DNA of 64,000 nt from Brevundimonas sp. (GTDB lineage: Bacteria > Pseudomonadota > Alphaproteobacteria > Caulobacterales > Caulobacteraceae): the NCBI RefSeq assembly GCF_016742135.1, contig NZ_JACVCG010000003.1, positions 124,001 through 188,000 of the forward strand, given 5' to 3'. Position 1 is the stretch's first letter; every line of letters begins with the position of its first letter. A model generated the notes under the pieces. It was not told the DNA's origin. It made no database searches and saw only the letters and a program-made list of their open reading frames with translations. Below are positions 26,121-34,963 of the stretch, piece after piece. The translations under genes and the position numbers were made by a program.

Positions 26121-26148
26121 AAAGGCCGCGACGGGGGTCGCGGCCTTT
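26121..26148 (-). terminator. Intrinsic terminator of the TetR gene
   Basis: A perfect 12-bp stem (AAAGGCCGCGAC and its complement) around a 4-base loop, ending in TTT on both strands and lying 29 bases past the TetR stop codon. Symmetry means it can act in both directions. Confidence 0.85.
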
Positions 26149-26176
26149 CAGGGGGTTCGTCGGGGGTGCGGCCCGG

Positions 26177-26848
26177 CTAGCGGCTGAGCTGGCCGGACAG
26201 GATGAGGTCGATCTGGGCCTCGAGATGCGCCTTGAGAGTCTCGATCGTCCAGCTGTCGTAGGCCGCGCGGCGGTAGTTCGAGAGCCAGGCCATCCAGACC
26301 AGTTCGGTGACGAGGGCGGCGTCGGTGGCGGGCTTGAGCTCGCCGGCCTTGATGGCGTCGGTGACGAGGCTTTCGAGGCCTTCGATGACCGGGGCGATCA
26401 GCGCGCGGCCCTTTTGGGCTTCGTCGAGGGGCTGGTGCCAGGCGCGGGCGACGACGGCCTGGACGAGGGGAAGCTGTTCGAGGGTCGCCTCATAGCCGGC
26501 GACAAAGCCGTTCAGCAGGCGCGACTTGAGGTCGGTGCCGGTCTTGATGCCGCGGTTCAGGGCCTCGGCCAGGCGGGCCAGATCCTCGGCCAGCACGGTG
26601 TCGAACAGTTCCGACTTGTCCTGGAAGTTGGCGAAGACCGCCCCGGTCGACATGCCGGCCTCGCGCGCGATGTCGCGGATGGTGGCGGCGTCATAGCCGC
26701 GCTGGGCGAACAGGTTGCGGGCGGCCTCGATCACCTTGCCGCGCGTGCGCTGCTTGGCCACCTGGCGGCGGTTCAGCGGACGGGCACCCGTTTCCGGGCC
26801 ATGGGCTTCGGGAGCATCGACGGGCGGGTTCAGAACGATATCACGCAT
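26177..26848 (-). CDS. TetR/AcrR family transcriptional regulator
   Basis: A 223-residue repressor-type protein. After a 25-residue leader, the helix-turn-helix domain is complete (GKVIEAARNLFAQRGYDAATIRDIAREAGMSTGAVFANF, about 33-72). The rest is an all-helical ligand domain with no recognisable specificity. Upstream, 149 bases separate it from the damaged antiporter gene on the same strand; the intergenic stretch may contain its own promoter and operator, though I see no clear inverted repeat. Its ligand and targets are unknown. Confidence 0.9.
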   Translation of the reverse strand: MRDIVLNPPVDAPEAHGPETGARPLNRRQVAKQRTRGKVIEAARNLFAQRGYDAATIRDIAREAGMSTGAVFANFQDKSELFDTVLAEDLARLAEALNRGIKTGTDLKSRLLNGFVAGYEATLEQLPLVQAVVARAWHQPLDEAQKGRALIAPVIEGLESLVTDAIKAGELKPATDAALVTELVWMAWLSNYRRAAYDSWTIETLKAHLEAQIDLILSGQLSR

Positions 26849-26997
26849 GTAAAGGGGTACTCACAGGGGTGTCGTTGACGATCAGCCGGATCGAGGTGTT
26901 CGGGGAACGACCGATGGGCATACAGGTTGCTGTCGTCGGGGAGGACGGAAACGGCGCTTTCAACACCGAACCATGACCAAAATGCGAACAGACGCCC

Positions 26998-28870
26998 TTA
27001 AACCGTGTCCGGGGTCTCCGGATCGGTGCGGCCGGTGGTCGCGGCCGACAGGCGACGGCGCAGGGCCCGGTTGGGGCGGTCGGACGTTTCGGGCTGGGCC
27101 GCCTGGAACAGGTCGCGGTAGCGATCGCGCCCGCGTGGATCGAGGCCAGCACCAGACCCATGGGCACGCCCAGATCGACGAGGGTGTTCTCGGCCAGTTG
27201 CAGGCTGGCTTCCGTCGTTTCGGGGACGGCATCGGTGACGCCATAGCCGTAGAGGCGGACGGCGTGGCGGTCGTCGCGGGCGCGGGCGATGATGATCAGG
27301 TCCTTTCGGAGCGCCCGGGCGGCCTGGACCACCTCATCGACCTTGCCCGGAGCATCCATGGTCACGACCAGGGCCCGGGCGGTGGCGACATTGCAGAGCT
27401 CAAGCATCTCGCGGCGGCCCGCGTCGCCATAGTGGACATTCAGCCCCTCGCGCCGGGCGCCGGCGACGATGCCCGGATCGGTATCGAGGGCGACGAAGGA
27501 CTGGTCGTGCTCGGCCAGCATCTCTCCGACCAGACGCCCGACGCAACCGAAGCCGACCAGAAGCACCTGGCCGCCGGAATCGGGCGGCTGCAGGGCGGCG
27601 GCGGGCAGGTCGACCCGGGTTTCGATGCGGCGGGCGGCCAGCTTCTGGCCCAGCAGGCCGAGGAAAGGGATGGCGAACAGGCTGAGCGTCGCGGACACCA
27701 TCACCGACTGGACGATGCCCGACGGGACCACCCCTCCGGCCATGCCGGCCGTCAGGATGACAAAGGCGAACTCGCCGGCCGGTCCGAGCACCAGGGCGGT
27801 CTCGAGCGCGGCGAGGGGGCCGAGGCCCCAACGGCGGGCCAGGGTAAAGATCAGGCCGATCTTGACGACGGTGAGGGCGACCGCGAGGGCGACGACGCCC
27901 AGGGGGTCGGCGGCGACGGCATCCAGATCCAGACCGCTGCCGACGCCGATGAAGAAGACGCCCAGCAGCAGGCCCTTGAACGGATCGATGGAGATCTCGA
28001 CCTCGCGCGGAACTCGGTCTCGGCCAGAAGGACACCGGCGATGAATGCGCCCAGACTCATCGACAGGCCGACCGCTTGGGCGCCGAGGCCTGCGGCGACC
28101 ACGACCAGCAGGCTGGCGGCGACGAACATCTCCTGCCCCTGACCCCGGGCCCTTGCCCGGGCGACCGAACGGAACAGGGGGCGAAGGACCAGCCGTCCCA
28201 GCAGGATCAGGGCCGCCAGCCCGATGGCGGCGGGGGCGAGGGTCAGCAGCGCCGCCCCCAGCACGGTCGGGTTCATGTCGCCACCGCTCTGCGCCAGGGT
28301 GGCCAGCACGGTGACGGTGATCAGGATGGGCGCCACGGCCATGTCCTGGGCCAGCAGGATGGAAAAGGTCGCCCGGCCCGCCGTGCCCTGCAAGCGTTTG
28401 CTCTCCGCCAGCACCGGCATGACGACCGCCGTCGAGGACAGGGCCAGCGCCATGCCCAGCACCATGGCCGAGACGAAGGTCTGGCCGGTTAGTATGAACC
28501 CTGCGGCGATCACGGCGGTGGCGAGCGCGATCTGGCTTAGCCCCAGCCCGAACACCAGCCGGCGCATGGACTTGAGCCGCTCCCACGACAGCTCCAGCCC
28601 GATCATGAACAGCAGGAAGGCGACGCCGAGCTCGGACAGCTGGGCGATCTGGTCGCGGTCGTCGAGCGTCAGCCAACCCAGCCAGGCCAGCCAGGGGGCG
28701 CTATCTGCGAAGCGGCCCACGCCGTCGGGCCCCAGCAGCACACCGGCGGCCAGAAAGCCCAGTATCGGGCTGATCCGGATGCGGCTGAACAGGGGCACGA
28801 CCACCCCGGCGGCCGCCAGAAAGACCAGCAGGTCCTTGTATTCCGAACCGTCGCCGTGCGGGGTCGCCAT
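26998..28870 (-). pseudogene. KefB/KefC-type K+/H+ antiporter, disrupted by two single-base deletions
   Basis: A CPA2 antiporter (membrane exchanger domain, then an RCK/TrkA-N domain). From ATG 28870 (MATPHGDGSEYKDLLVF) the frame is good through the exchanger helices until LLAETEFR at about 28010. The continuation REVEISIDPFKGLLLG, GEFAFVILTAG and the NAD-binding VLLVGFGCVGRLVGEM lies one frame over. A second shift at about 27134, after LVLASIH, is needed to reach RDRYRDLFQAAQPE and the stop at 26998. Restoring one base at each site gives exactly 625 codons. So the reading frame is otherwise intact; either this is recent gene death or both are sequence errors. Confidence 0.88.
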
Positions 28871-29035
28871 GCCTGTGCATACGACAGCGCGGCGGCCGAT
28901 CAAGGACAAAGGCAACGCCGGACGGCACCAATCATGAACTTTTTTTAAGAGAATTGCGCGCCGTGGCCGACTAGGGTCCGTAACTGGAAACGTCCGGACG
29001 CGGCCCTGTCGCGTCAGTCCACAAGAGGTTCGAAA

Positions 29036-31183
29036 ATGAAACGCCTTCTGATCGGCGCCGCTGTCGGTGCCCTGATGCTGCCCGCCACGGCGACCTTTGC
29101 CCAGCAGATGCACACCTTTGACGACGGTCACGAGCATGAGTGCCTGAACGAGTCCTGCACAGTCTTCTCGCTGTTCGCGGGGGCCGGGCAGGATCCGGTC
29201 GGTTCGGGCTGGCAGGGCACCGAAGCCCCCAAGTTCGGGACCTGGGGCTTTGATCTGGCGGGGCGGGACCTGTCGGTCGCGCCAGGCGATGACTTCTTCC
29301 GCTATGCCAACGGCCTGGCCTTTGACCGGCTGGTGATCCCGTCGGACCGGACGTCCTACGGGTCGTTCGCCATCCTGCGCGAACTGTCGGACAACCGCCT
29401 GAAGGTCATGGTTGACGAATTGGTCGGATCTTCCGACCTGGCGGCGGGCACGGATGAGCGCAAGATCGCCGACCTGTACCGCGCCTATATGGACACCGAC
29501 CGGATCGAGGCACTGGATGACCAGCCGCTGCAGCCCTATCTGGCCGCGATCCGCGCCATCGACAGCCATGACGCCATGGCGGCCTATATGGGCGGCACCC
29601 AGGGCCGGTTCGGATCATCCTTCTTTGGCGTGGGAATCGGCGACGACGCCCGCAACCCCGAACGCTACATCACCTATGCCAGCCAGAGCGGGCTCGGTCT
29701 GCCGAACCGCGGCTATTATCTGGAAGAGCGTCTGGCCGACAAGAAGGCCCTCTATCTGGCCTATGTCGAGCGCATGCTGACCATGATCGGCTGGGAGAAT
29801 CCGGCGGAGACGGCGGCCGAGATCGTGGCGCTGGAGACCCGGATCGCCGAGGCTCACTGGACCCCGGAGGAGAACCGCAACCGCGACCGGACCTACAACC
29901 CCTACACCCCGGCCGAGCTGGCGGCCCAGGCCCCGGGCTTCAACTGGTCGGCCTATCTGGACGCCATGAGCCTGGGCGGCATCCCGACGATCGTCGTGCG
30001 CCAGGACACGGCCCTGCCCAAGATCGCCGCCATCTTTGCCGACACGCCCCTGCCGCTGCTGCAGGCCTGGCAGGCCTTCCACACGGCCGACAACATGGCC
30101 CCCTATATGTCGCAGCGCTTCGCGGACGCCCAGTGGGAGTTCCGGGGTCGTGACCTGGCGGGCCAGCCGGAACAGCGGGCCCGCGACAAGCGCGCCGTCA
30201 GCTTCGCGGAAGGCGTGATGGGCGAGGCCTTCGGCCGCCTGTATGTGGCCGAATACTTCCCCGCCGAATCCAAGGCCATGATGGAAGAGCTGGTCGCCAA
30301 CCTGCGCGTCGCCCTGGCCGCCCGCATCCGCCAGCTGGACTGGATGGGCGAGGAGACCAAGGAACAGGCGCTCTACAAGCTCGACAATTTCACGGTGAAG
30401 ATCGGCTATCCGGACAAGTGGCGCGACTATTCCGCGCTTGAGGTGCGGGCCGATGATCTGGTCGGCAATGTCGAACGGGCGGGCATCTTCCGCTGGCAAT
30501 ACCAGCTGGGCCGCATGGACGGTCCGGTGGATCGCGACGAGTGGGGCATGACCCCGCAGACGGTCAACGCCTATTACAACTCGACCAAGAACGAGATCGT
30601 CTTCCCGGCCGCAATCCTGCAGCCGCCCTTCTTCGATCCGACGGCGGACCCGGCGGTCAACTATGGGGCTATCGGCGGCGTGATCGGCCACGAGATCGGC
30701 CACGGCTTCGACGACCAGGGCCGCAAGTCCGACGGCGACGGCGTGCTGCGCGACTGGTGGACGGCCGAGGACGCGGCCCGCTTCGAGGCCCGGGCCGACA
30801 TGCTGGGCCGCCAGTATGCGACCTATGAGCCCCTGCCGGGCTATCCGATCCGTCCGGCGCTGAGCATGGGCGAGAACATCGGCGATCTGGCCGGTGTCAC
30901 CCTCGGGCTGGAAGGCTATCTGGCGTCACTGGATGGCGCGGAGGCGCCGATTCTGGACGGCACCACCGGTGTCCAGCGGGTCTTCCTCGGCTGGGCCCAG
31001 GTCTGGAACACCAAATACCGCGACGAAGCCCTGCGGAACCAGATCGCCACCGGTCCGCACTCGCCCGCCGAGTTCCGCGTGGTGGGGCCGATCCGCAACC
31101 TGGACGCCTGGTACGAGGCCTTCGACGTCCAGCCCGGCCAGAAATACTATCTGACCCCGGAAGAACGCGTCCGCCTCTGGTAG
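29036..31183 (+). CDS. Exported M13 (neprilysin-like) zinc metallopeptidase
   Basis: A 715-residue endopeptidase with a signal peptide (MKRLLIGAAVGALMLPATATFAQ). The N-terminal M13 domain starts at about 60 (SVAPGDDFFRYANG). The substrate motif NAYYN and the zinc site H552-E553-xx-H556 (GHEIGHGFDDQG) with the third ligand E613 (ENIGD) are all present; the C-terminus ends in the usual W (RVRLW). It probably works in the periplasm or outside the cell on peptides. Unusual is a His/Cys-rich stretch (DDGHEHECLNESC) right after the signal peptide that could bind metal. GAGG precedes the start at a good distance. Confidence 0.95.
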   Translation: MKRLLIGAAVGALMLPATATFAQQMHTFDDGHEHECLNESCTVFSLFAGAGQDPVGSGWQGTEAPKFGTWGFDLAGRDLSVAPGDDFFRYANGLAFDRLVIPSDRTSYGSFAILRELSDNRLKVMVDELVGSSDLAAGTDERKIADLYRAYMDTDRIEALDDQPLQPYLAAIRAIDSHDAMAAYMGGTQGRFGSSFFGVGIGDDARNPERYITYASQSGLGLPNRGYYLEERLADKKALYLAYVERMLTMIGWENPAETAAEIVALETRIAEAHWTPEENRNRDRTYNPYTPAELAAQAPGFNWSAYLDAMSLGGIPTIVVRQDTALPKIAAIFADTPLPLLQAWQAFHTADNMAPYMSQRFADAQWEFRGRDLAGQPEQRARDKRAVSFAEGVMGEAFGRLYVAEYFPAESKAMMEELVANLRVALAARIRQLDWMGEETKEQALYKLDNFTVKIGYPDKWRDYSALEVRADDLVGNVERAGIFRWQYQLGRMDGPVDRDEWGMTPQTVNAYYNSTKNEIVFPAAILQPPFFDPTADPAVNYGAIGGVIGHEIGHGFDDQGRKSDGDGVLRDWWTAEDAARFEARADMLGRQYATYEPLPGYPIRPALSMGENIGDLAGVTLGLEGYLASLDGAEAPILDGTTGVQRVFLGWAQVWNTKYRDEALRNQIATGPHSPAEFRVVGPIRNLDAWYEAFDVQPGQKYYLTPEERVRLW

Positions 31184-31207
31184 GCAGCGTCTGGATGAAA
31201 TGAAGGA

Positions 31208-31239
31208 GGGGTCGCTCGAAAGGGCGGCCCCTTTCTCTT
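31208..31239 (+). terminator. Intrinsic terminator of the M13 peptidase gene
   Basis: GGGGTCGC pairs with GCGGCCCC (one G-U pair) over an 8-base loop and is followed by TTTCTCTT. It begins 25 bases past the peptidase stop codon. Confidence 0.75.
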
Positions 31240-31275
31240 GGGCGGGGAGAGCGGTGAGCGTGAGCGTCAGACACG

Positions 31276-31312
31276 AAAAAGCCCGCCGCGGGGGATACAT
31301 CGCGGCGGGCTT
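31276..31312 (-). terminator. Intrinsic terminator for hisS (possibly bidirectional)
   Basis: A 10-bp GC stem (GCCCGCCGCG / CGCGGCGGGC) with a 10-base loop; read on the minus strand it ends in TTTTT, read on the plus strand in TTCTTT. It lies about 175 bases past the hisS stop. The remainder of the 305-base gap 31184-31488 shows nothing else that I recognise. Confidence 0.75.
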
Positions 31313-31488
31313 CTTTCGCTCGTCTAGGAGCGGACGTTTCCTCCCCGAAACGCCTACGAAGGGAGCGCGTCGCATCGCGTCGCGCGCTTCGAGAGCCCCA
31401 TTCATACGATCCGGGCCCGACAAGTCAATCAAAGCGAAGGCGAAATCCGGCGTTTTCTTGACTGATCGTCGATAAGTCAGCGGTGCGG

Positions 31489-33000
31489 TCAGCCCGTTGT
31501 TGATACTCCTTCGAGAATCGAGCGAATGGCACCGACCATCTGATCGCGCGGCAGGGTCTGCTGGCCCGGACGTGCCTGTTTCCATTCGGCATTGTCCGCG
31601 ACGGCCTGAGACAGTCGGCGGCCCGCGTCGAGGTCCTTGAGGGTGACGGTACCGGCCGCGATTTCGTCCCCACCCAGCATCACGGCGACCGGAGCCCCGC
31701 GGCGGTCGGCGTATTTCATCTGGGCCTTCATGCCCGCGCGACCCAGATAGAGTTCGGCGGCGATGCCGGCGGTCCTGAGTTCGGCGACGGCACCCAGATA
31801 GTGGGCCATGTCGGCGTCGGAAAAGGCGATCACCACGACCGGCCCGCGCACCTCGCCCGCCGGATCGCGTCCACTGGCCCGGAGGGCGGCCGCCAGACGC
31901 GAGACGCCGAACGAAAAGCCGGTCGCGGGCACGCTCTGGCCGGTGAAGCGCGCGACCAGATCGTCATAACGCCCGCCGCCACCGATCGAGCCGAAGCGGA
32001 CCGGACGGCCCCGTTCATCGGTGGTCGGCAGCAGCAGTTCGGCCTCGAACACCACGCCGGTGTAATACTCCAGCCCGCGCACGACGGTGGGATCGAAGGT
32101 TGCCCGTGAAGCGGGGACATTCATGCTCGACAGAGCGGCGTCGATCTTGAACATCTCAAGCAAAGCATCGTCGCCCTCTTTCGAGGCTCCTATGACATTC
32201 GCGAGGTTGTTCGTGGTGGACATCCGGTCGGCGCCGCCGGCACTGACAAACTCGAGCACGCGTTTGACGGCAGCGTCGTTCAGCCCTGCGCCCTCGGTCT
32301 TGTCGCCAGATTCGTCGACCCGTCCGTGCACGCCCAGCAACAGTTCCACGCCCTCAATTCCGAGCCGATCGAGCTTGTCGATTGATCGTAGGACAGCCAG
32401 GCGTGTCCATGGATCATGGATGTTGAGGGTAGAGAGCAGCGCGTTGAGGAGCTTTCGATTGTTGATCTTGATGATCGCCTGATCAGCGTCGAGGCCAGCC
32501 GATCGTAGTCCCTCGCAAGCCATGGCGACGATCTCGGCATCCGCCTCGGGCCGGTCGGATCCCACGGTGTCGGCGTCGCACTGGATGAACTCGCGAAAGC
32601 GCCCCGGCCCCGGCTTTTCATTGCGCCAGACCGGACCAAAGGCATAGCGGCGGAAAGGCTTCGGCAGGGTCTCCCAGCTCTGGGCGGCATAGCGGGCCAG
32701 CGGTGCCGTCAGGTCATAACGCAACGCCATCCACTGGTCGTCGTCGTCCTGCAAGGCAAAGACGCCCTCGTTCGGGCGGTCGGCATCTGGCAGGAATTTG
32801 CCGAGCGCATCGGCATATTCGAAGGCCGAGGTTTGCAGCGGCTCAAAGCCCCAGCGCTCATAGACGGCCGAGACGCGCTCGACGATGCGGCGCTCGGCGA
32901 TCAGATCGGGACCGCGCCGGTCCTGAAAGCCGCGCGGGCCTCTCGCTTCCGGGCGGGGGGCTTCTGCGGTCGGGGCATCGGAGGGGGCTTCAGTGGTCAT
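31489..33000 (-). CDS. hisS: Histidyl-tRNA synthetase
   Basis: A 503-residue class II aminoacyl-tRNA synthetase. After a 20-residue leader it shows GFQDRRGPDLIAERRIVERVSAVYERWGF, motif 2 (FRRYAFGPVWRNEKPGPGRFREFIQCDAD), the HisA-type block VVRGLEYYTGVVFEAEL and motif 3 (FSFGVSRLAAAL), followed by a C-terminal anticodon domain. The middle portion (about 32110-32530) has lower GC and different codon choice (CGA, CTA, TCT, GGA) from both ends, although the protein reads through without a break. That suggests a recombination event within the gene. The stop is followed by a long gap with a terminator. Confidence 0.95.
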   Translation of the reverse strand: MTTEAPSDAPTAEAPRPEARGPRGFQDRRGPDLIAERRIVERVSAVYERWGFEPLQTSAFEYADALGKFLPDADRPNEGVFALQDDDDQWMALRYDLTAPLARYAAQSWETLPKPFRRYAFGPVWRNEKPGPGRFREFIQCDADTVGSDRPEADAEIVAMACEGLRSAGLDADQAIIKINNRKLLNALLSTLNIHDPWTRLAVLRSIDKLDRLGIEGVELLLGVHGRVDESGDKTEGAGLNDAAVKRVLEFVSAGGADRMSTTNNLANVIGASKEGDDALLEMFKIDAALSSMNVPASRATFDPTVVRGLEYYTGVVFEAELLLPTTDERGRPVRFGSIGGGGRYDDLVARFTGQSVPATGFSFGVSRLAAALRASGRDPAGEVRGPVVVIAFSDADMAHYLGAVAELRTAGIAAELYLGRAGMKAQMKYADRRGAPVAVMLGGDEIAAGTVTLKDLDAGRRLSQAVADNAEWKQARPGQQTLPRDQMVGAIRSILEGVSTTG

Positions 33001-33048
33001 GGGGGGCGATTACGCCATCACCCCCCATCCCGCAATGCGACCGTGGGC

Positions 33049-34296
33049 TCAGTCCGCGCCCTTGCGGATCGGCACCATCCGGCCATAGGTCAGGCAGCGC
33101 CAGGCCCACTCCAGCGGCCCCATGCGGAAGGCCGACAGCCAGAGCGGCGACCAGACCAGCTGGGCCAGCCAGACGCCCCCGACCACCATCCACATCTGCG
33201 AGGTGCTGTGGGTGCCGAACCACATGGGCCCCCAGGGCGCATAGTAGAGGGTCATCATGATCAGGGTCTGGCTGAGGTAGTTGGTGAAGGCCATGCGACC
33301 GACCGGCACCAGCACCCGGGTGATGATCCTGAGCCCGAACTTCGTCAGCAGGATCAGGACCGTGGCATAGAAAAGGGTGACCAGCGGAGCCGCCCCGGTC
33401 GAGGCTGCCGCGAGCCCTGCGGTCGGATCGACGCCGTCCGGGGCCATCGCCTTCTGCCAGCCCCACCAGGCCGACAGGGCCAGGTTGGCGCCGCCGAGGA
33501 CCAGCACCGTCAGATAGGCGCCCTTGGGGGCGGCACCCGTCAGATAGCCGGACTTGTAGAGGCCGAGGCCCAGCATCATCAACGGCACCGTGACCGGCAC
33601 CATGATCAGGATGGCGACGAGGAAGGTCGCCCAGGTGGTCAGATTGGCCAGCCAGCCCGCAGGCCAGCCGGAGCGATAGGTGTCGACCACCGCCTGGATG
33701 GCCTCGGGCGTGGCCGTCGGCATGTTCTGGGCGACCTTGCCGGCGACCTCGGCCGGCAAATTGGCCATGCCCCAGTAGAAGCCGGTCGCGACCAGGGCCC
33801 AGAACAGGGTGATCAGCCCCCCGACCCACAACAGCCGCCGCGCCGACCACGAGCGGAACATCAGGAAGATGAAACCCGAAACCGCATACAGGAACAGGAT
33901 GTCGCCGAACCACAGGGCCGCCCCGTGGATGGCCCCGATCAGCAACAGCCACCACAACCGCCGCCGCAGCAGGGCACCCCGGTCGAGGTCGCTGCGTTCC
34001 CCGCCGACGAGGAAGACCGACACCCCGAACAGCAGGGTGAACAGGGTGCGCATCTTGTCGGAGAAGAAGACATCGATGACCCAGACGCCGATGACATCGG
34101 CCTGTGTCGCGTTCACCGGAGGCGGGGCCTCGGCCATCATCAGCAGGGAGGGCCAGGCGAAGGCGATGGCATTGACCGCCAGGATGCCGAGGATCGCCCA
34201 GCCCCGCAGCATGTCCAGATTGAAAATCCGGTCCTTGGGCGCGACGGGCGAGAGCCGGGCGCTGGCCGGTTCGGTATGCAGGTCTGTGGATGTCAT
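33049..34296 (-). CDS. DUF418 (YeiB-type) membrane protein
   Basis: A 415-residue inner-membrane protein with about ten hydrophobic segments. The opening after the leader (RIFNLDMLRGWAILGILAVNAIAF) and DKMRTLFTLLFGVSVFLVG are family landmarks, and the C-terminal GRMAFTNYLSQTLIMMTLYY plus GPLEWAWRCLTYGRMVPIRK form the DUF418 domain itself. The family belongs to the acyltransferase/heparan-acetyltransferase-like membrane group; its reaction is unknown. It lies 48 bases downstream of nothing on its own strand except the 34.4 kb gene across a 91-base gap, so it may be a separate unit. Confidence 0.88.
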   Translation of the reverse strand: MTSTDLHTEPASARLSPVAPKDRIFNLDMLRGWAILGILAVNAIAFAWPSLLMMAEAPPPVNATQADVIGVWVIDVFFSDKMRTLFTLLFGVSVFLVGGERSDLDRGALLRRRLWWLLLIGAIHGAALWFGDILFLYAVSGFIFLMFRSWSARRLLWVGGLITLFWALVATGFYWGMANLPAEVAGKVAQNMPTATPEAIQAVVDTYRSGWPAGWLANLTTWATFLVAILIMVPVTVPLMMLGLGLYKSGYLTGAAPKGAYLTVLVLGGANLALSAWWGWQKAMAPDGVDPTAGLAAASTGAAPLVTLFYATVLILLTKFGLRIITRVLVPVGRMAFTNYLSQTLIMMTLYYAPWGPMWFGTHSTSQMWMVVGGVWLAQLVWSPLWLSAFRMGPLEWAWRCLTYGRMVPIRKGAD

Positions 34297-34387
34297 GGTG
34301 TGATGTCCCCCCGGCGATCACCTGATGTCAGGCCGGGAGGGTCGCAGCGCGCCGGGCGGAAGGAAAGTAAATTTCCTGTAACGTCGG

Positions 34388-34963
34388 TCAGTCGGGCGCG
34401 AAGCTGTCGCGACCGCTCAGACCCAGCCGGTCGCGAACCGGTGCCGGACGGGGCATGAAGGCGAGAAAGGCCGCGCACAGGCCCGCCCAGAGGGCGTAGC
34501 TAATGCCCACCAGGATCGCCAGCGGGACCCCGCCCACGCCAAAGATCAGCAGGGCGGTCTCGGCATAACCCAGCGCCTGGCCGACATCGGCCGCGCCCGC
34601 GGCCCCGATACCCGAAAGGACAAGGGCGTTGAATCCCTGCAGGGCGGCCGCCAGAAGACCGCCATAGAACATGAACCGCCAGACGATGCCCAGGCGCGTG
34701 CCCGGCCGGCCCGTGCGCTGACGTTCCTGGTTGAGCAGCCACAGGCACAGGGGCACCGCGAGCACCCCCACCGCCAGTACCAGCACGCGCCAGTCGGTGC
34801 TGAGCCCGGCCAGCCAGTTCTCGGGCGGCCAGACGAGGAAGGTGATGATCAGGGGCGGCCAGGCGATGCCCAGCAGGGCCGCAAGCGCCACCCAGCCGCC
34901 GGATCGCCAGGTCACCCGACGCTGGCCCGGCAGATCCTCGAGGGTTTCGAAACGGGTCTTCAT
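34388..34963 (-). CDS. Hypothetical four-to-five-segment membrane protein
   Basis: A 191-residue protein I cannot assign. It has hydrophobic segments at about 24-43, 60-80, 98-118 and 128-165, a basic N-terminus (MKTRFETLEDLPGQRR) and a polar C-terminal tail (RDRLGLSGRDSFAPD). Its start codon overlaps the stop of the 3-hydroxybutyryl-CoA dehydrogenase gene by four bases (ATGA), so the two are translated together, though the link in function is unclear. Confidence 0.7.
   Translation of the reverse strand: MKTRFETLEDLPGQRRVTWRSGGWVALAALLGIAWPPLIITFLVWPPENWLAGLSTDWRVLVLAVGVLAVPLCLWLLNQERQRTGRPGTRLGIVWRFMFYGGLLAAALQGFNALVLSGIGAAGAADVGQALGYAETALLIFGVGGVPLAILVGISYALWAGLCAAFLAFMPRPAPVRDRLGLSGRDSFAPD

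Noticed and set aside
25883..26878. 331-residue plus-strand protein
   Set aside because: It is antisense to the TetR gene and the DUF805 remnant and has no motif of its own.
26841..28676. Single intact 611-residue protein for the antiporter
   Set aside because: Its N-terminal part is out of frame with the exchanger helices; the true start at 28870 is in another frame.
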